NCBI RefSeq assembly: GCF_000252165.1
Contig: NZ_BAET01000008.1
Coordinates: forward strand, 168,088-232,087
Length of the DNA: 64,000 nucleotides
Direction of reading: 5' to 3'
Origin: Glaciecola punicea ACAM 611
GTDB taxonomy: Bacteria; Pseudomonadota; Gammaproteobacteria; Enterobacterales; Alteromonadaceae
The notes under the pieces were generated by a model, which was not told the DNA's origin, did no database searches, and saw only the letters and a program-made list of their open reading frames with translations. The position numbers and the translations under genes are program-made. Positions 31,006 through 38,871 of the stretch are shown one piece after another (the first letter of the stretch is position 1; each line of letters starts with the position of its first letter).

Positions 31006-32423
31006 TGGCAAATGTGTTAGAACAGATTGTTGCGGATAAACGCGAAGAATTAATCCTAAAAAAAGAGCAGCTTCCCTTAGTGCACTTCAAAGACAAACTT
31101 ACCTTAAGTGACAACTCGTTTTTTGACGCCCTAGCAGCAAAAGGCACTAGCTATATTTTCGAATGTAAAAAAGCGTCGCCTTCAAAAGGTCTAATAAGAG
31201 AAAATTTCGATCTTGATGAAATAACCGAGGCTTATCAAAAAGAAGCTGCGTGCTTTTCTGTACTAACCGACGAAAAATACTTTCAAGGTAAATTCGAGTA
31301 TTTACAGTATGTAAGCAACAAAGTGTCTCAGCCAACTATTAATAAAGATTTTTTTGTAGATGAGTACCAAGTTTATTTAGCGCGCTATTTAGGCGCTAAC
31401 GCTGTATTACTGATGCTGTCGGTGCTAAGCGATGAAGAATATACACATCTTGCTAGCGTAGCTCACGCTTTAAAAATGGATGTATTAACCGAAGTTAGTA
31501 ACGCCCAAGAGACCGAGCGAGCGCTTGCGCTTGGTGCGAACATCATCGGCATAAACAATCGCGACTTGCGAGATTTGTCTACCGATTTGGCGACCACCGA
31601 ACGTTTAGCCCCAGTTATTCGAAGTGATGCACGCTTTAAGGGTGTTATAATTTCAGAATCCGGTATTTACACGAATCAGGATGTCCGCAGACTCTCCCCG
31701 TTTGTAGACAGCTTTTTAGTCGGCAGTGCACTAATGGCTAAAGTTGACCTAAACCTAGCGGTTTCGCAACTTGTTTATGGCGACATTAAAGTGTGCGGTA
31801 TCACCAGTATTGAACAAGCAAAGCTGGTGGCAGGTTTTCCGGTTAGTTATTTAGGCTTAATTTTTAGCCCAAACTCGAAGCGCTACATAAGCATGGAAAC
31901 CGCGCTTGAAATTACCCAACAGGTGAAGCAGGCTTATGTGGGCGTGTTTGTTAATCAGCCCCTAGAGCAAGTGCTTGAGTATGCACACAAACTGTCTTTA
32001 CGGGCGGTACAACTGCACGGCCAAGAAGGTTTACAATATACGGCAGATCTTAAAAAACTACTGCCGCCACAGTGTGAAATTTGGAAGGCAATGTCGGTAG
32101 ACGTGGTTGAGTCTCAATCGATAAATGCGGCCTTTAGTACCCTTCACTCGCAAATAAACTCTGGTATATTGTCGCGTGTATTGCTGGACTGCAAAGTGGG
32201 TGAGCAAACAGGTGGCACCGGCAATAGTTTCAACTGGCGCTTGTTAGACAGCATAAAAGAAAAGTCTGCGCTTGTATTGGCAGGCGGTTTATCAAGCACC
32301 AATATTCAAGCGGCAAGCCAAATAGGCGTTGGTATTATTGATGTCAATTCAGGCATTGAAGATGCGCCTGGCATTAAAACGCAGGCTAAATTAATAGAAT
32401 TGTTCGCGCTCGCGCGTTCGTAA
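31005..32423 (+). CDS. trpC: Bifunctional indole-3-glycerol-phosphate synthase / phosphoribosylanthranilate isomerase
   Basis: This 472-residue fusion has the IGP synthase barrel at about 1-255 (FECKKASPSKG, GINNRDLRDLSTDL, ISESGIY) and the isomerase (TrpF) barrel from about 256 (DIKVCGITSIEQAKL, VQLHGQE, LAGGLSSTN). It catalyses two successive steps of tryptophan synthesis, as in E. coli. The GTG start overlaps the trpD stop by 1 nt and is preceded by an ideal AAGGAGG. Confidence 0.97.
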   Translation: MANVLEQIVADKREELILKKEQLPLVHFKDKLTLSDNSFFDALAAKGTSYIFECKKASPSKGLIRENFDLDEITEAYQKEAACFSVLTDEKYFQGKFEYLQYVSNKVSQPTINKDFFVDEYQVYLARYLGANAVLLMLSVLSDEEYTHLASVAHALKMDVLTEVSNAQETERALALGANIIGINNRDLRDLSTDLATTERLAPVIRSDARFKGVIISESGIYTNQDVRRLSPFVDSFLVGSALMAKVDLNLAVSQLVYGDIKVCGITSIEQAKLVAGFPVSYLGLIFSPNSKRYISMETALEITQQVKQAYVGVFVNQPLEQVLEYAHKLSLRAVQLHGQEGLQYTADLKKLLPPQCEIWKAMSVDVVESQSINAAFSTLHSQINSGILSRVLLDCKVGEQTGGTGNSFNWRLLDSIKEKSALVLAGGLSSTNIQAASQIGVGIIDVNSGIEDAPGIKTQAKLIELFALARS

Positions 32424-32447
32424 AACGCATATAAAGAGACATATAAT

Positions 32448-33629
32448 ATGAATAAATTAGACTCAAAGTTTGGCGAATTTGGCGGTACGTATGTACCAGA
32501 ACTCCTTATCCCGGCACTTGACCAATTAGAACAAGCCTTTTTAGACGCTAAAGATGATCCCGCGTTTCAGAAAGAATTTATGGATTTACTTAAAGACTAT
32601 GCGGGTCGCCCTACGGCCATGACCTTGTCTAGAAACCTAGTTTCAAACCCGCTGGTAAAGCTGTATTTAAAGCGTGAAGATTTATTGCACGGCGGCGCGC
32701 ACAAAACCAATCAGGTTTTGGGACAAGCGTTGTTATGCAAGCGTATGGGTAAAACCGAAGTAATTGCCGAAACAGGCGCCGGACAGCATGGCGTAGCAAC
32801 CGCCCTAGCATGCGCGCTGCTTGGCTTAAAAGCGCGCATATACATGGGTGCTAAAGACGTTGAACGTCAGTCGCCCAATGTATTTAGAATGCGCTTAATG
32901 GGCGCACAAGTAATACCCGTCAATTCAGGCTCAGGCACCTTAAAAGACGCCGTAAACGAAGCAATGCGAGACTGGTCAGCCTCTTACGAAACCTCGCATT
33001 ACTTGCTAGGCACCGCCGCAGGTCCTCATCCTTTCCCTACTATAGTGCGTGAATATCATCGCATGATTGGCGAAGAAACCCGTGCTCAAATTATGGAAAG
33101 AGAAGGCCGCCTGCCCGACGCCGTCGTGGCCTGCGTTGGCGGTGGCTCAAACGCCATTGGCATGTTTGCCGACTTCATCGACGAACCAAGCGTGAGGCTT
33201 ATAGGCGTTGAACCAGCTGGTAAAGGCGTGCACACCAAAGAGCATGGCGCGACTATTGTTACCGGCAGCAAAGGCATACTGCACGGCGCTTACACCTACA
33301 TTATGCAAGACAAAGACGGTCAAATTGAAGAGTCTTACTCGGTCAGTGCAGGACTAGACTACCCCGCGGTAGGCCCGCAGCACGCCTTTTTGCATGAAAC
33401 AGGACGCGCCGAATATTACGCCGTTACCGACACCGAAGCATTAAACGCATTTAAACTCTTGTGCAAAAAAGAAGGTATTATTCCCGCGCTTGAACCATCC
33501 CACGCACTAGCGCATGCGCTGAACATGGCCGATGATGCCGAAGAAGAAATGATCATTGTGGTCAACCTGTCAGGTCGAGGCGATAAAGATCTTGAGCACG
33601 TCATTAAAATTTTAGGAGATGATTTATAA
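32448..33629 (+). CDS. trpB: Tryptophan synthase beta chain
   Basis: The 393-residue PLP enzyme joins indole and serine. The PLP lysine is in [12 protein letters not shown], the indole/serine site in [10 protein letters not shown], and the phosphate loop in [10 protein letters not shown]. It works in an alpha2-beta2 complex with TrpA. The stop and the trpA start overlap as TAATG. Confidence 0.98.
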   Translation: MNKLDSKFGEFGGTYVPELLIPALDQLEQAFLDAKDDPAFQKEFMDLLKDYAGRPTAMTLSRNLVSNPLVKLYLKREDLLHGGAHKTNQVLGQALLCKRMGKTEVIAETGAGQHGVATALACALLGLKARIYMGAKDVERQSPNVFRMRLMGAQVIPVNSGSGTLKDAVNEAMRDWSASYETSHYLLGTAAGPHPFPTIVREYHRMIGEETRAQIMEREGRLPDAVVACVGGGSNAIGMFADFIDEPSVRLIGVEPAGKGVHTKEHGATIVTGSKGILHGAYTYIMQDKDGQIEESYSVSAGLDYPAVGPQHAFLHETGRAEYYAVTDTEALNAFKLLCKKEGIIPALEPSHALAHALNMADDAEEEMIIVVNLSGRGDKDLEHVIKILGDDL

Positions 33630-34453
33630 TGCAGTCACCAAAAGATACTGGTCGTTATAAAACAATGTTTGCAAACTTATCGGCTAAAAAACAAGGGGCC
33701 TTTGTGCCCTTCGTGATGCTGGGCGACCCTGACTTTGAAACCTCACTTGATATCCTTCGCACATTGGTAAAGAACGGTGCAGATGCCTTAGAGCTTGGCA
33801 TACCCTATTCCGACCCTATTGCCGACGGCCCGACTATTCAAAAGGCCAGCATACGCGCTTTGGGCTCGGGCATACGCCCCCATGACTGCTTTGCCATTTT
33901 GAAGCAGCTTAGAGCTGAGTATGCCGATATTCCTATCGGGTTATTATTATATAGCAACTTAGTGTTGGCAAAAGGCGTAGACACGTTCTATAAATCTGCC
34001 TTTGAAGCCGGCGTTGACTCAATTTTAATTGCCGATGTACCGCTGCGTGAAGCCCAGCGTTTTATTGACGCTGCCATAAACAACAGCATTCAACAAATAC
34101 TCATTGCCCCGCCTAACGCGAGTGACGAAACCCTGTCTTTAATTGGCGAAAAATCTAGTGGCTACACTTATTTACTTGGCCGCTCGGGTGTTACTGGAGC
34201 TGAATCGGCGGTTGAAATACCTGCTGCAGAACTTGTGGCTAAACTGGAAAAGTACAAAGTAGCGCCGCCTTTAATCGGCTTTGGTATATCAACGCCGCAG
34301 CAGGTGAGTTCAGCCATTCAAGCAGGCGCAGCAGGCGCTATATCAGGCTCAGCCACGGTGAATATAATTGCTAAAAACTTAGCTAACAGCAAAGACATGC
34401 ACCAGCAGCTAGGCGAATTCGTGGCCACCATGAAAGCAGCCACGCATTTATAA
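33629..34453 (+). CDS. trpA: Tryptophan synthase alpha chain
   Basis: The 274-residue barrel cleaves indole-3-glycerol phosphate to indole. Catalytic residues lie in [19 protein letters not shown], and [12 protein letters not shown] and [10 protein letters not shown] are the phosphate-binding parts. It is translationally coupled to trpB through a 1-nt overlap. Confidence 0.98.
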   Translation: MQSPKDTGRYKTMFANLSAKKQGAFVPFVMLGDPDFETSLDILRTLVKNGADALELGIPYSDPIADGPTIQKASIRALGSGIRPHDCFAILKQLRAEYADIPIGLLLYSNLVLAKGVDTFYKSAFEAGVDSILIADVPLREAQRFIDAAINNSIQQILIAPPNASDETLSLIGEKSSGYTYLLGRSGVTGAESAVEIPAAELVAKLEKYKVAPPLIGFGISTPQQVSSAIQAGAAGAISGSATVNIIAKNLANSKDMHQQLGEFVATMKAATHL

Positions 34454-34465
34454 AAGGAAGTCAGC

Positions 34466-34765
34466 ATGTATTATATGATTTATGCGCAAGACGTGCCAAA
34501 CAGCTTGGGAAATCGCTTAAAAGCACGCCCTGACCACGTGGCAAGACTTACCTTATTGGCCAATGAAGGCAGGCTGCTCGCCGCTGGGCCGACCCCGGCG
34601 ATAGATGCCCACGACCCTGGCCCTGCGGGATTTACCGGTTCTCTTATTGTGGCTGAGTTTGGAAGTCTTGAGCAGGCACAACAATGGGCCGATGCCGACC
34701 CTTACATTAGCGCCGGCGTATATGAAAAAGTAACGGTGAAGCCGTTTAAAAAGGTACTTCCTTAA
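34466..34765 (+). CDS. yciI: YciI family protein
   Basis: The 99-residue protein is a single YciI-like ferredoxin-fold domain ([44 protein letters not shown]). Family members form dimers and a few are enzymes, but the function of YciI is unknown. It begins 12 bp after trpA with AAGGAAG before the ATG, and the operon terminator follows it, so it is part of the trp transcript. Confidence 0.9.
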   Translation: MYYMIYAQDVPNSLGNRLKARPDHVARLTLLANEGRLLAAGPTPAIDAHDPGPAGFTGSLIVAEFGSLEQAQQWADADPYISAGVYEKVTVKPFKKVLP

Positions 34766-34773
34766 CAACAACC

Positions 34774-34822
34774 GCTGGATTAAGGATAGGCAATACCTAT
34801 TGTTAATTAATCCAGCTTTTTT
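34774..34822 (+). terminator. Terminator of the trp operon
   Basis: GCTGGATTAA (34774-34783) pairs with TTAATCCAGC (34807-34816), with a smaller inner hairpin (ATAGG/CCTAT), and six T follow. It lies just after yciI and before the convergent permease gene. Confidence 0.88.
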
Positions 34823-34848
34823 AGCCATTCAGCCGAGGCAAAATCTGA

Positions 34849-35907
34849 CTATTGAGGAAGCTCAGCGGCAGTAGGCGTGACCAAGTCTTTATTATCTCCC
34901 GACAGCAAAATAGCGAGCCATCTGCTGCTTTCTTGCGACTCTAAACCAATCTTAACGACCATGGTTAGCGGCACAGATAGCAGCATGCCCACTGTGCCAA
35001 GTAGCCAGCCCCAAAATATTAAAGATAGAAATACCACCAAGGTAGACAAGCCCAAGCCTTTGCCCATAAAGCGTGGCTCTATTAAATTGCCCATTACCAT
35101 GTTCACCGTTATAAAGCCTAGGCCTGCTAATCCGGCTTGTACAAAACCAAATTCAACAAAGGCCATAAGCACCGCCGGTATCGCCGCAATAATTGAGCCT
35201 ATATTAGGAATAAAGTTGAGCATAAAAGATAGCACCGCCCACAGCATATAGTGGTCAACGCCTAAAAAATATAGCCATGCACCTATAATGATACCCGTTG
35301 CTACGCTCACCATCATTTTAATAACTAGATATTGATTAACCGATTTCAAAAACCGGTCTATGTGAGGAAGCTTCATGTCGGGATCTGAAAACGCAATGTG
35401 CACTCGTCTAGGCATAGTCTCGGCTTCAAAAAGCATGAAAATAACGGTGAGTAAAATAAGAAATACGTTTGAGAGCACCGCGCCCATACCTGCGATAAAG
35501 TTAGTCGCGACGGTCATCGCCATGGCTGGATCGAGGTAGTTAACGACAATACTTTCGTCAATATGAATATTTACCAGCGCCATTTTACTCACTATCCATG
35601 CAAATTCACCCGAGAGCTGTTCTTTGTAATTCGGCAAGTTAGCCCGAAACTCTGCCATTGACTGGGTAATTAATCCTGCCAACATAAATCCAATCACTAC
35701 TATTAGGAGTATTACAAAGGTGACGGACAGCCATCGAGGCACTTTGTATTGGCTTGACCAATTAATGAGTGGGCTGACCGCAATCGCAATAAAAACAGAT
35801 AATAAAAAGGGCACTAACACGACACTGGCAGCTTTAATGCCCGCCAGAACGATGATCACACTGGCCATTAGGATAAATGCTTTTATTACGGGTGTATTAC
35901 TTTCCAT
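34849..35907 (-). CDS. AI-2E family (PerM/TqsA) membrane protein
   Basis: The 352-residue protein has about eight hydrophobic helices and the family segments VLVPFLLSVFIAIAVSPLINW, FMLNFIPNIGSIIAAIPAVL and PRFMGKGLGLSTLVVF. Members include the AI-2 exporter TqsA and various sodium/proton antiporters, so the substrate cannot be named. It is a single gene convergent to trp. Confidence 0.88.
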   Translation of the reverse strand: MESNTPVIKAFILMASVIIVLAGIKAASVVLVPFLLSVFIAIAVSPLINWSSQYKVPRWLSVTFVILLIVVIGFMLAGLITQSMAEFRANLPNYKEQLSGEFAWIVSKMALVNIHIDESIVVNYLDPAMAMTVATNFIAGMGAVLSNVFLILLTVIFMLFEAETMPRRVHIAFSDPDMKLPHIDRFLKSVNQYLVIKMMVSVATGIIIGAWLYFLGVDHYMLWAVLSFMLNFIPNIGSIIAAIPAVLMAFVEFGFVQAGLAGLGFITVNMVMGNLIEPRFMGKGLGLSTLVVFLSLIFWGWLLGTVGMLLSVPLTMVVKIGLESQESSRWLAILLSGDNKDLVTPTAAELPQ

Positions 35908-36086
35908 TTTATTTCCAAGGTGGGTTAGGATTTTTCAATACCGTCGCATGGCAAAATCGTTAAGGCAGTATACATTTATTTTTTGTGTATCTGATTTTTC
36001 AATGAAGCGTTTTTACGGCAATTTTTAACAACTCAACGTTGCAACAGTTTTCACTAACGCAGTATTATCAAGGAATACAATATTTT

Positions 36087-36452
36087 ATGAATCTTAATCT
36101 TGCCACTATTCGCATTAAAAATCTTAGGCTACGCACTTACATTGGTATCAATGAAGATGAGATAAAAAATCAGCAAGATGTCGTAATAAATATATTAATT
36201 CATTACGATGCAAAACAGGCCTCCGACACAGACCAAATGCAAGACGCTCTAAATTATAAAACAATTACTAAAGCAATCATACGTTTGGTCGAAGACAACC
36301 GGTTTTCATTACTAGAAAAGCTTACCGCAGATATTTTGGCTGTAGCCGCTGAACACCCATCGGTTACTTTCGCAGAGGCTGAAGTCGATAAACCGCACGC
36401 ACTGCGTTTTTCTGACTCAGTTTCTTTAGCACTTTCATGCACCAAAGATTAA
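36087..36452 (+). CDS. folX: Dihydroneopterin triphosphate 2'-epimerase
   Basis: From the ATG at 36087 (AAGGAA about 11 nt upstream) the protein has 121 residues. It follows E. coli FolX closely ([62 protein letters not shown]). FolX epimerises dihydroneopterin triphosphate; FolB is the related aldolase, but the N-terminal [10 protein letters not shown] and the neighbour yfcH favour FolX. An upstream in-frame start at 36039 has no support. Confidence 0.92.
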   Translation: MNLNLATIRIKNLRLRTYIGINEDEIKNQQDVVINILIHYDAKQASDTDQMQDALNYKTITKAIIRLVEDNRFSLLEKLTADILAVAAEHPSVTFAEAEVDKPHALRFSDSVSLALSCTKD

Positions 36453-36465
36453 AGAGAGAATAATC

Positions 36466-37353
36466 ATGCAACATGTGCTTATTTCAGGCGGTACTGGACT
36501 TATTGGCAGGCGCTTAATTAAAAACCTGCAGGACAAATACAAAATAACCGTGATTAGTCGCGATCCAAGCCGCGCTAAGCGTCTTTTAGGAGATAACATA
36601 GGCACCGTGAGCCTTGGTGAAATTTCACATATAAACGACTACAGCGCTATTATCAATTTAGCCGGTGAGCCTATCGCGGATAAGCGCTGGACCGATAATC
36701 AAAAGCAAGTCATTTGTGACTCTCGCTGGGACATTACCACCCGCCTCGTTGACCTAATTAACAATGCCCGCGACAAGCCTGAGGTATTCATTAGTGGTTC
36801 AGCGGTTGGCGTATACGGGCGTCAAGGAGATACTCCTATAGATGAAGACTTTGAAGACTATCACGACGAATTTTCATCGCAGGTGTGTCGCAAGTGGGAG
36901 AGCATTGCGCTTGGCGCACAAACCCGCGTATGTATCGCCCGTACAGGTATTGTACTAGACGAAAACGGCGGTGCATTAGCCAAAATGATTATGCCGTTTA
37001 GATTAGGCCTAGGCGGTCCTATTAGCGCTGGCACCCAGTTTATGTCATGGATTCATATTGAGGATATGGTTAAAGCCCTCGAATTTATGCTGACCAACGG
37101 CAAATGCAAGGGCCCTTATAATTTTACCGCGCCTAACCCTAACACCAACGCATTTTTCTCGATTAAACTGGCCAAACGCTTAGACAGGCCCTGCATATTC
37201 AGGGTGCCAAAAGTGGTCATTAAAACCCTCATGGGCGAATCGTCTGACTTAGTCCTTTATGGGCAAAAAGTGCTGCCCGAACGCTTAATGGCGGCAGGAT
37301 TTACCTTTAGCTACCCTACCCTTGAGGAAGCTTTAAACGCTTTAGACATATAA
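36466..37353 (+). CDS. yfcH: YfcH-like NAD(P)-binding epimerase family protein
   Basis: The 295-residue protein is an atypical SDR (SDR39U1 group). The nucleotide loop is ISGGTGLIGRRL, with INLAGEPIADKRW, SGSAVGVYG and the late FMSWIHIEDMV. A C-terminal DUF1731 segment (VPKVVIKTLMGE, VLPERLMAAGFTFSYPTLEEAL) is diagnostic. Its substrate is unknown. The folX-yfcH pair is the same as in E. coli. Confidence 0.92.
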   Translation: MQHVLISGGTGLIGRRLIKNLQDKYKITVISRDPSRAKRLLGDNIGTVSLGEISHINDYSAIINLAGEPIADKRWTDNQKQVICDSRWDITTRLVDLINNARDKPEVFISGSAVGVYGRQGDTPIDEDFEDYHDEFSSQVCRKWESIALGAQTRVCIARTGIVLDENGGALAKMIMPFRLGLGGPISAGTQFMSWIHIEDMVKALEFMLTNGKCKGPYNFTAPNPNTNAFFSIKLAKRLDRPCIFRVPKVVIKTLMGESSDLVLYGQKVLPERLMAAGFTFSYPTLEEALNALDI

Positions 37354-37383
37354 GTAGTGCCTTTAAGCTTACTCTTGGCTCTT

Positions 37384-37826
37384 AGGTAAATATTGAATGC
37401 TATTAGCCACCTGCTTAGGTTTACCGCCGGTGTCGTTATCTTTTTGGGTAGCGGCACCGGCGATTTCTGTCGGCAATAAATTTATTGGTGATATTTTCTT
37501 AGATAAGCACACCAGTGGTTCTGTCAAACCTATATTCAATTGCGTTTGGGTAGTTTCCCGTTGAAGAAATGATATTGTTTGTAACCACTGTCTGGGGGGC
37601 TGCTTTCTATACCAATACCCACGTCAGCAAAAGGATGCGAAGTGGCGGTATGAATAATAAGGTTGTTGCTAATAATGCTACTTTCTTTGCTGGGCTGGCT
37701 ATACTTTTGAACGTGTTGTTTTGCACTATCCAATCTACCGAGCGATGCACATCTGTTCCAACAATATAGAAATAAGGCCCTATTCCTGCAGTAAAAAGAA
37801 TCATAAGTTTAGCATCGTCTAGTTAA
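37384..37826 (-). pseudogene. Decayed right-handed beta-helix protein gene (C-terminal remnant)
   Basis: Reading the minus strand and switching frames gives a coherent beta-helix protein. DDAKLMILFTAGIGPYFYIV and RSVDWIVQNNTFKSIASPAK run to about 37687. A second frame gives ESSIISNNLIIHTATSHPF and ADVGIGIESS. After a run of six C at 37597-37602 a third frame gives TNNIISSTGNYPNAIEYRF and TTGVLI, then a TAA, then ENITNKFIADRN. A last frame gives IAGAATQKDND. From memory of this family, about 40 residues are missing between SPAK and SIISNNL. There are therefore at least three frame changes, a nonsense codon and a deletion. No N-terminal half is visible beyond the TAA at about 37827. Confidence 0.75.
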
Positions 37827-38089
37827 AAATACCGTTCAATCAATCAATAATTAATACTAAGGGCCAGTTTCATGCTGGTGCGTCATTTGTTAGTCTTGTT
37901 TAGTGGGCAGGGAACTAGAGCTTACGCAAAATTAGCCTGCTTGTAACTAGGCGCGCTATAACGTTTGGGTTTGGCCTTTTAGATATTGCCTTAAACAACG
38001 CAGCTTTATCAATTAGTTGCTTGGCAAGTTTCTATACTTGAAGCGTGCCGAGTAAACCTGAACTTAAAATAATCTCAAGGAGAGACAAT

Positions 38090-38305
38090 ATGCAAGAATT
38101 AAAATGTGATCAAGTAACAATTGTAAGCGGTGGAATATTTGGGAACGTACTCATTGGCGTTGCACTGGGGTATGTAGGAGAAAGAATAATTAACAGTGGA
38201 AGTAGCAGCTTCAGTAATCACATAAATAGCTTTAGTTCGAGAAACCATAGTGGAAGCAACAGTTTCTTTTTGATAAACAGACATCGTTTCAACTCAACGA
38301 TTTAG
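38090..38305 (+). CDS. Small peptide with a double-glycine leader (candidate bacteriocin precursor)
   Basis: The 71-residue product starts MQELKCDQVTIVSGG. Gly14-Gly15, with hydrophobic residues at -4 (V12), -7 (V9) and -12 (L4), is exactly the leader pattern cut by C39 peptidase ABC exporters. The predicted mature part of 56 residues begins IFGNVLIGVALGYVGERI, a short hydrophobic stretch, then is rich in Ser, Asn, His and Phe and has no cysteine. A strong AAGGAGA 7 nt before the ATG fixes this start; an upstream in-frame start adds 15 residues without a ribosome site. A small membrane protein gene follows 72 bp later. No C39 exporter is in the window. It could instead be a non-bacteriocin secreted signal. 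Confidence 0.65.
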   Translation: MQELKCDQVTIVSGGIFGNVLIGVALGYVGERIINSGSSSFSNHINSFSSRNHSGSNSFFLINRHRFNSTI

Positions 38306-38319
38306 TATTTACTTAATGT

Positions 38320-38347
38320 AGGTAGGGCTCTTTATTTTGCCCTATCT
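38320..38347 (+). other. Hairpin between the leader peptide gene and the small membrane gene
   Basis: AGGTAGGGC (38320-38328) pairs with GCCCTATCT (38339-38347) with one G-T wobble and a 10-nt loop. There is no full U-run, so it may be a partial terminator or a stabilising stem that sets the ratio of the two products. Confidence 0.45.
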
Positions 38348-38377
38348 TGTTCACTAAGCTATAAAGATTAGGTACAC

Positions 38378-38551
38378 ATGAAATTTTTATTTTTTATTTT
38401 TATTGGATTTTTGACATCAATTATTCTTGACCGGTTTTTTGATTTTTCATTTTTAATCGAAATGAGTATCCTGGGTATTATTATCGTAATAGTCTATTTG
38501 ACTGATAAGTACCTCGTAAAAAAGAAAGGATCTAAGGATCAGGTTCGTTGA
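38378..38551 (+). CDS. Small two-helix membrane protein (candidate immunity protein)
   Basis: The 57-codon frame starts MKFLFFIFIGFLTSIILDRF and contains a second helix (MSILGIIIVIVYL), then ends in a basic tail (KYLVKKKGSKDQVR). Bacteriocin immunity proteins are often small, two-helix and basic like this one. The ATG has TTAGG 5 nt upstream. No homologue is recognised; the role is inferred from its position just downstream of the double-glycine peptide gene. The following 269 bp (38552-38820) hold no gene that I can see. Confidence 0.55.
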   Translation: MKFLFFIFIGFLTSIILDRFFDFSFLIEMSILGIIIVIVYLTDKYLVKKKGSKDQVR

Positions 38552-38820
38552 GCGCTAAATAGCGCTTATTTCAAAACGACTGTTCATAGGCACAGACAAA
38601 TTTAAACTAATATTTCAGTGCATATACGGGATTTTATTTTTAATGAGCTTGACCCTTAGGCCCCCTCAACAATACCGCCAGCGCTACTAAGCCACCTTCT
38701 TATTGTTTATATAACACCTCTGCGTTAGCGAATAACGCCCTTTTCATTTAGGTTATCTTCCTTTTAGTCAAAGTAACTCGACCTTCTTTTAAGTGGTTGG
38801 GTTTGTCAGCTTCGCTGGGC

Positions 38821-38853
38821 AAACAAAAAAGGCCAAGTCAATGACTTGGCCTT
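38821..38853 (-). terminator. Terminator of the VolA-like lipase gene
   Basis: AAGGCCAAGTCA and TGACTTGGCCTT (38829-38840, 38842-38853) are perfect 12-bp arms. On the minus strand the hairpin is followed by a T-run (TTTTTTGTTT). It sits 19 bp after the lipase stop. Confidence 0.9.
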
Positions 38854-38871
38854 AATAGTACCTAAAACTGA

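Noticed and set aside
38045-38089. Longer start for the double-glycine peptide
   Set aside because: There is no ribosome site for it, whereas AAGGAGA stands right before the ATG at 38090; the longer form would also bury the leader motif.
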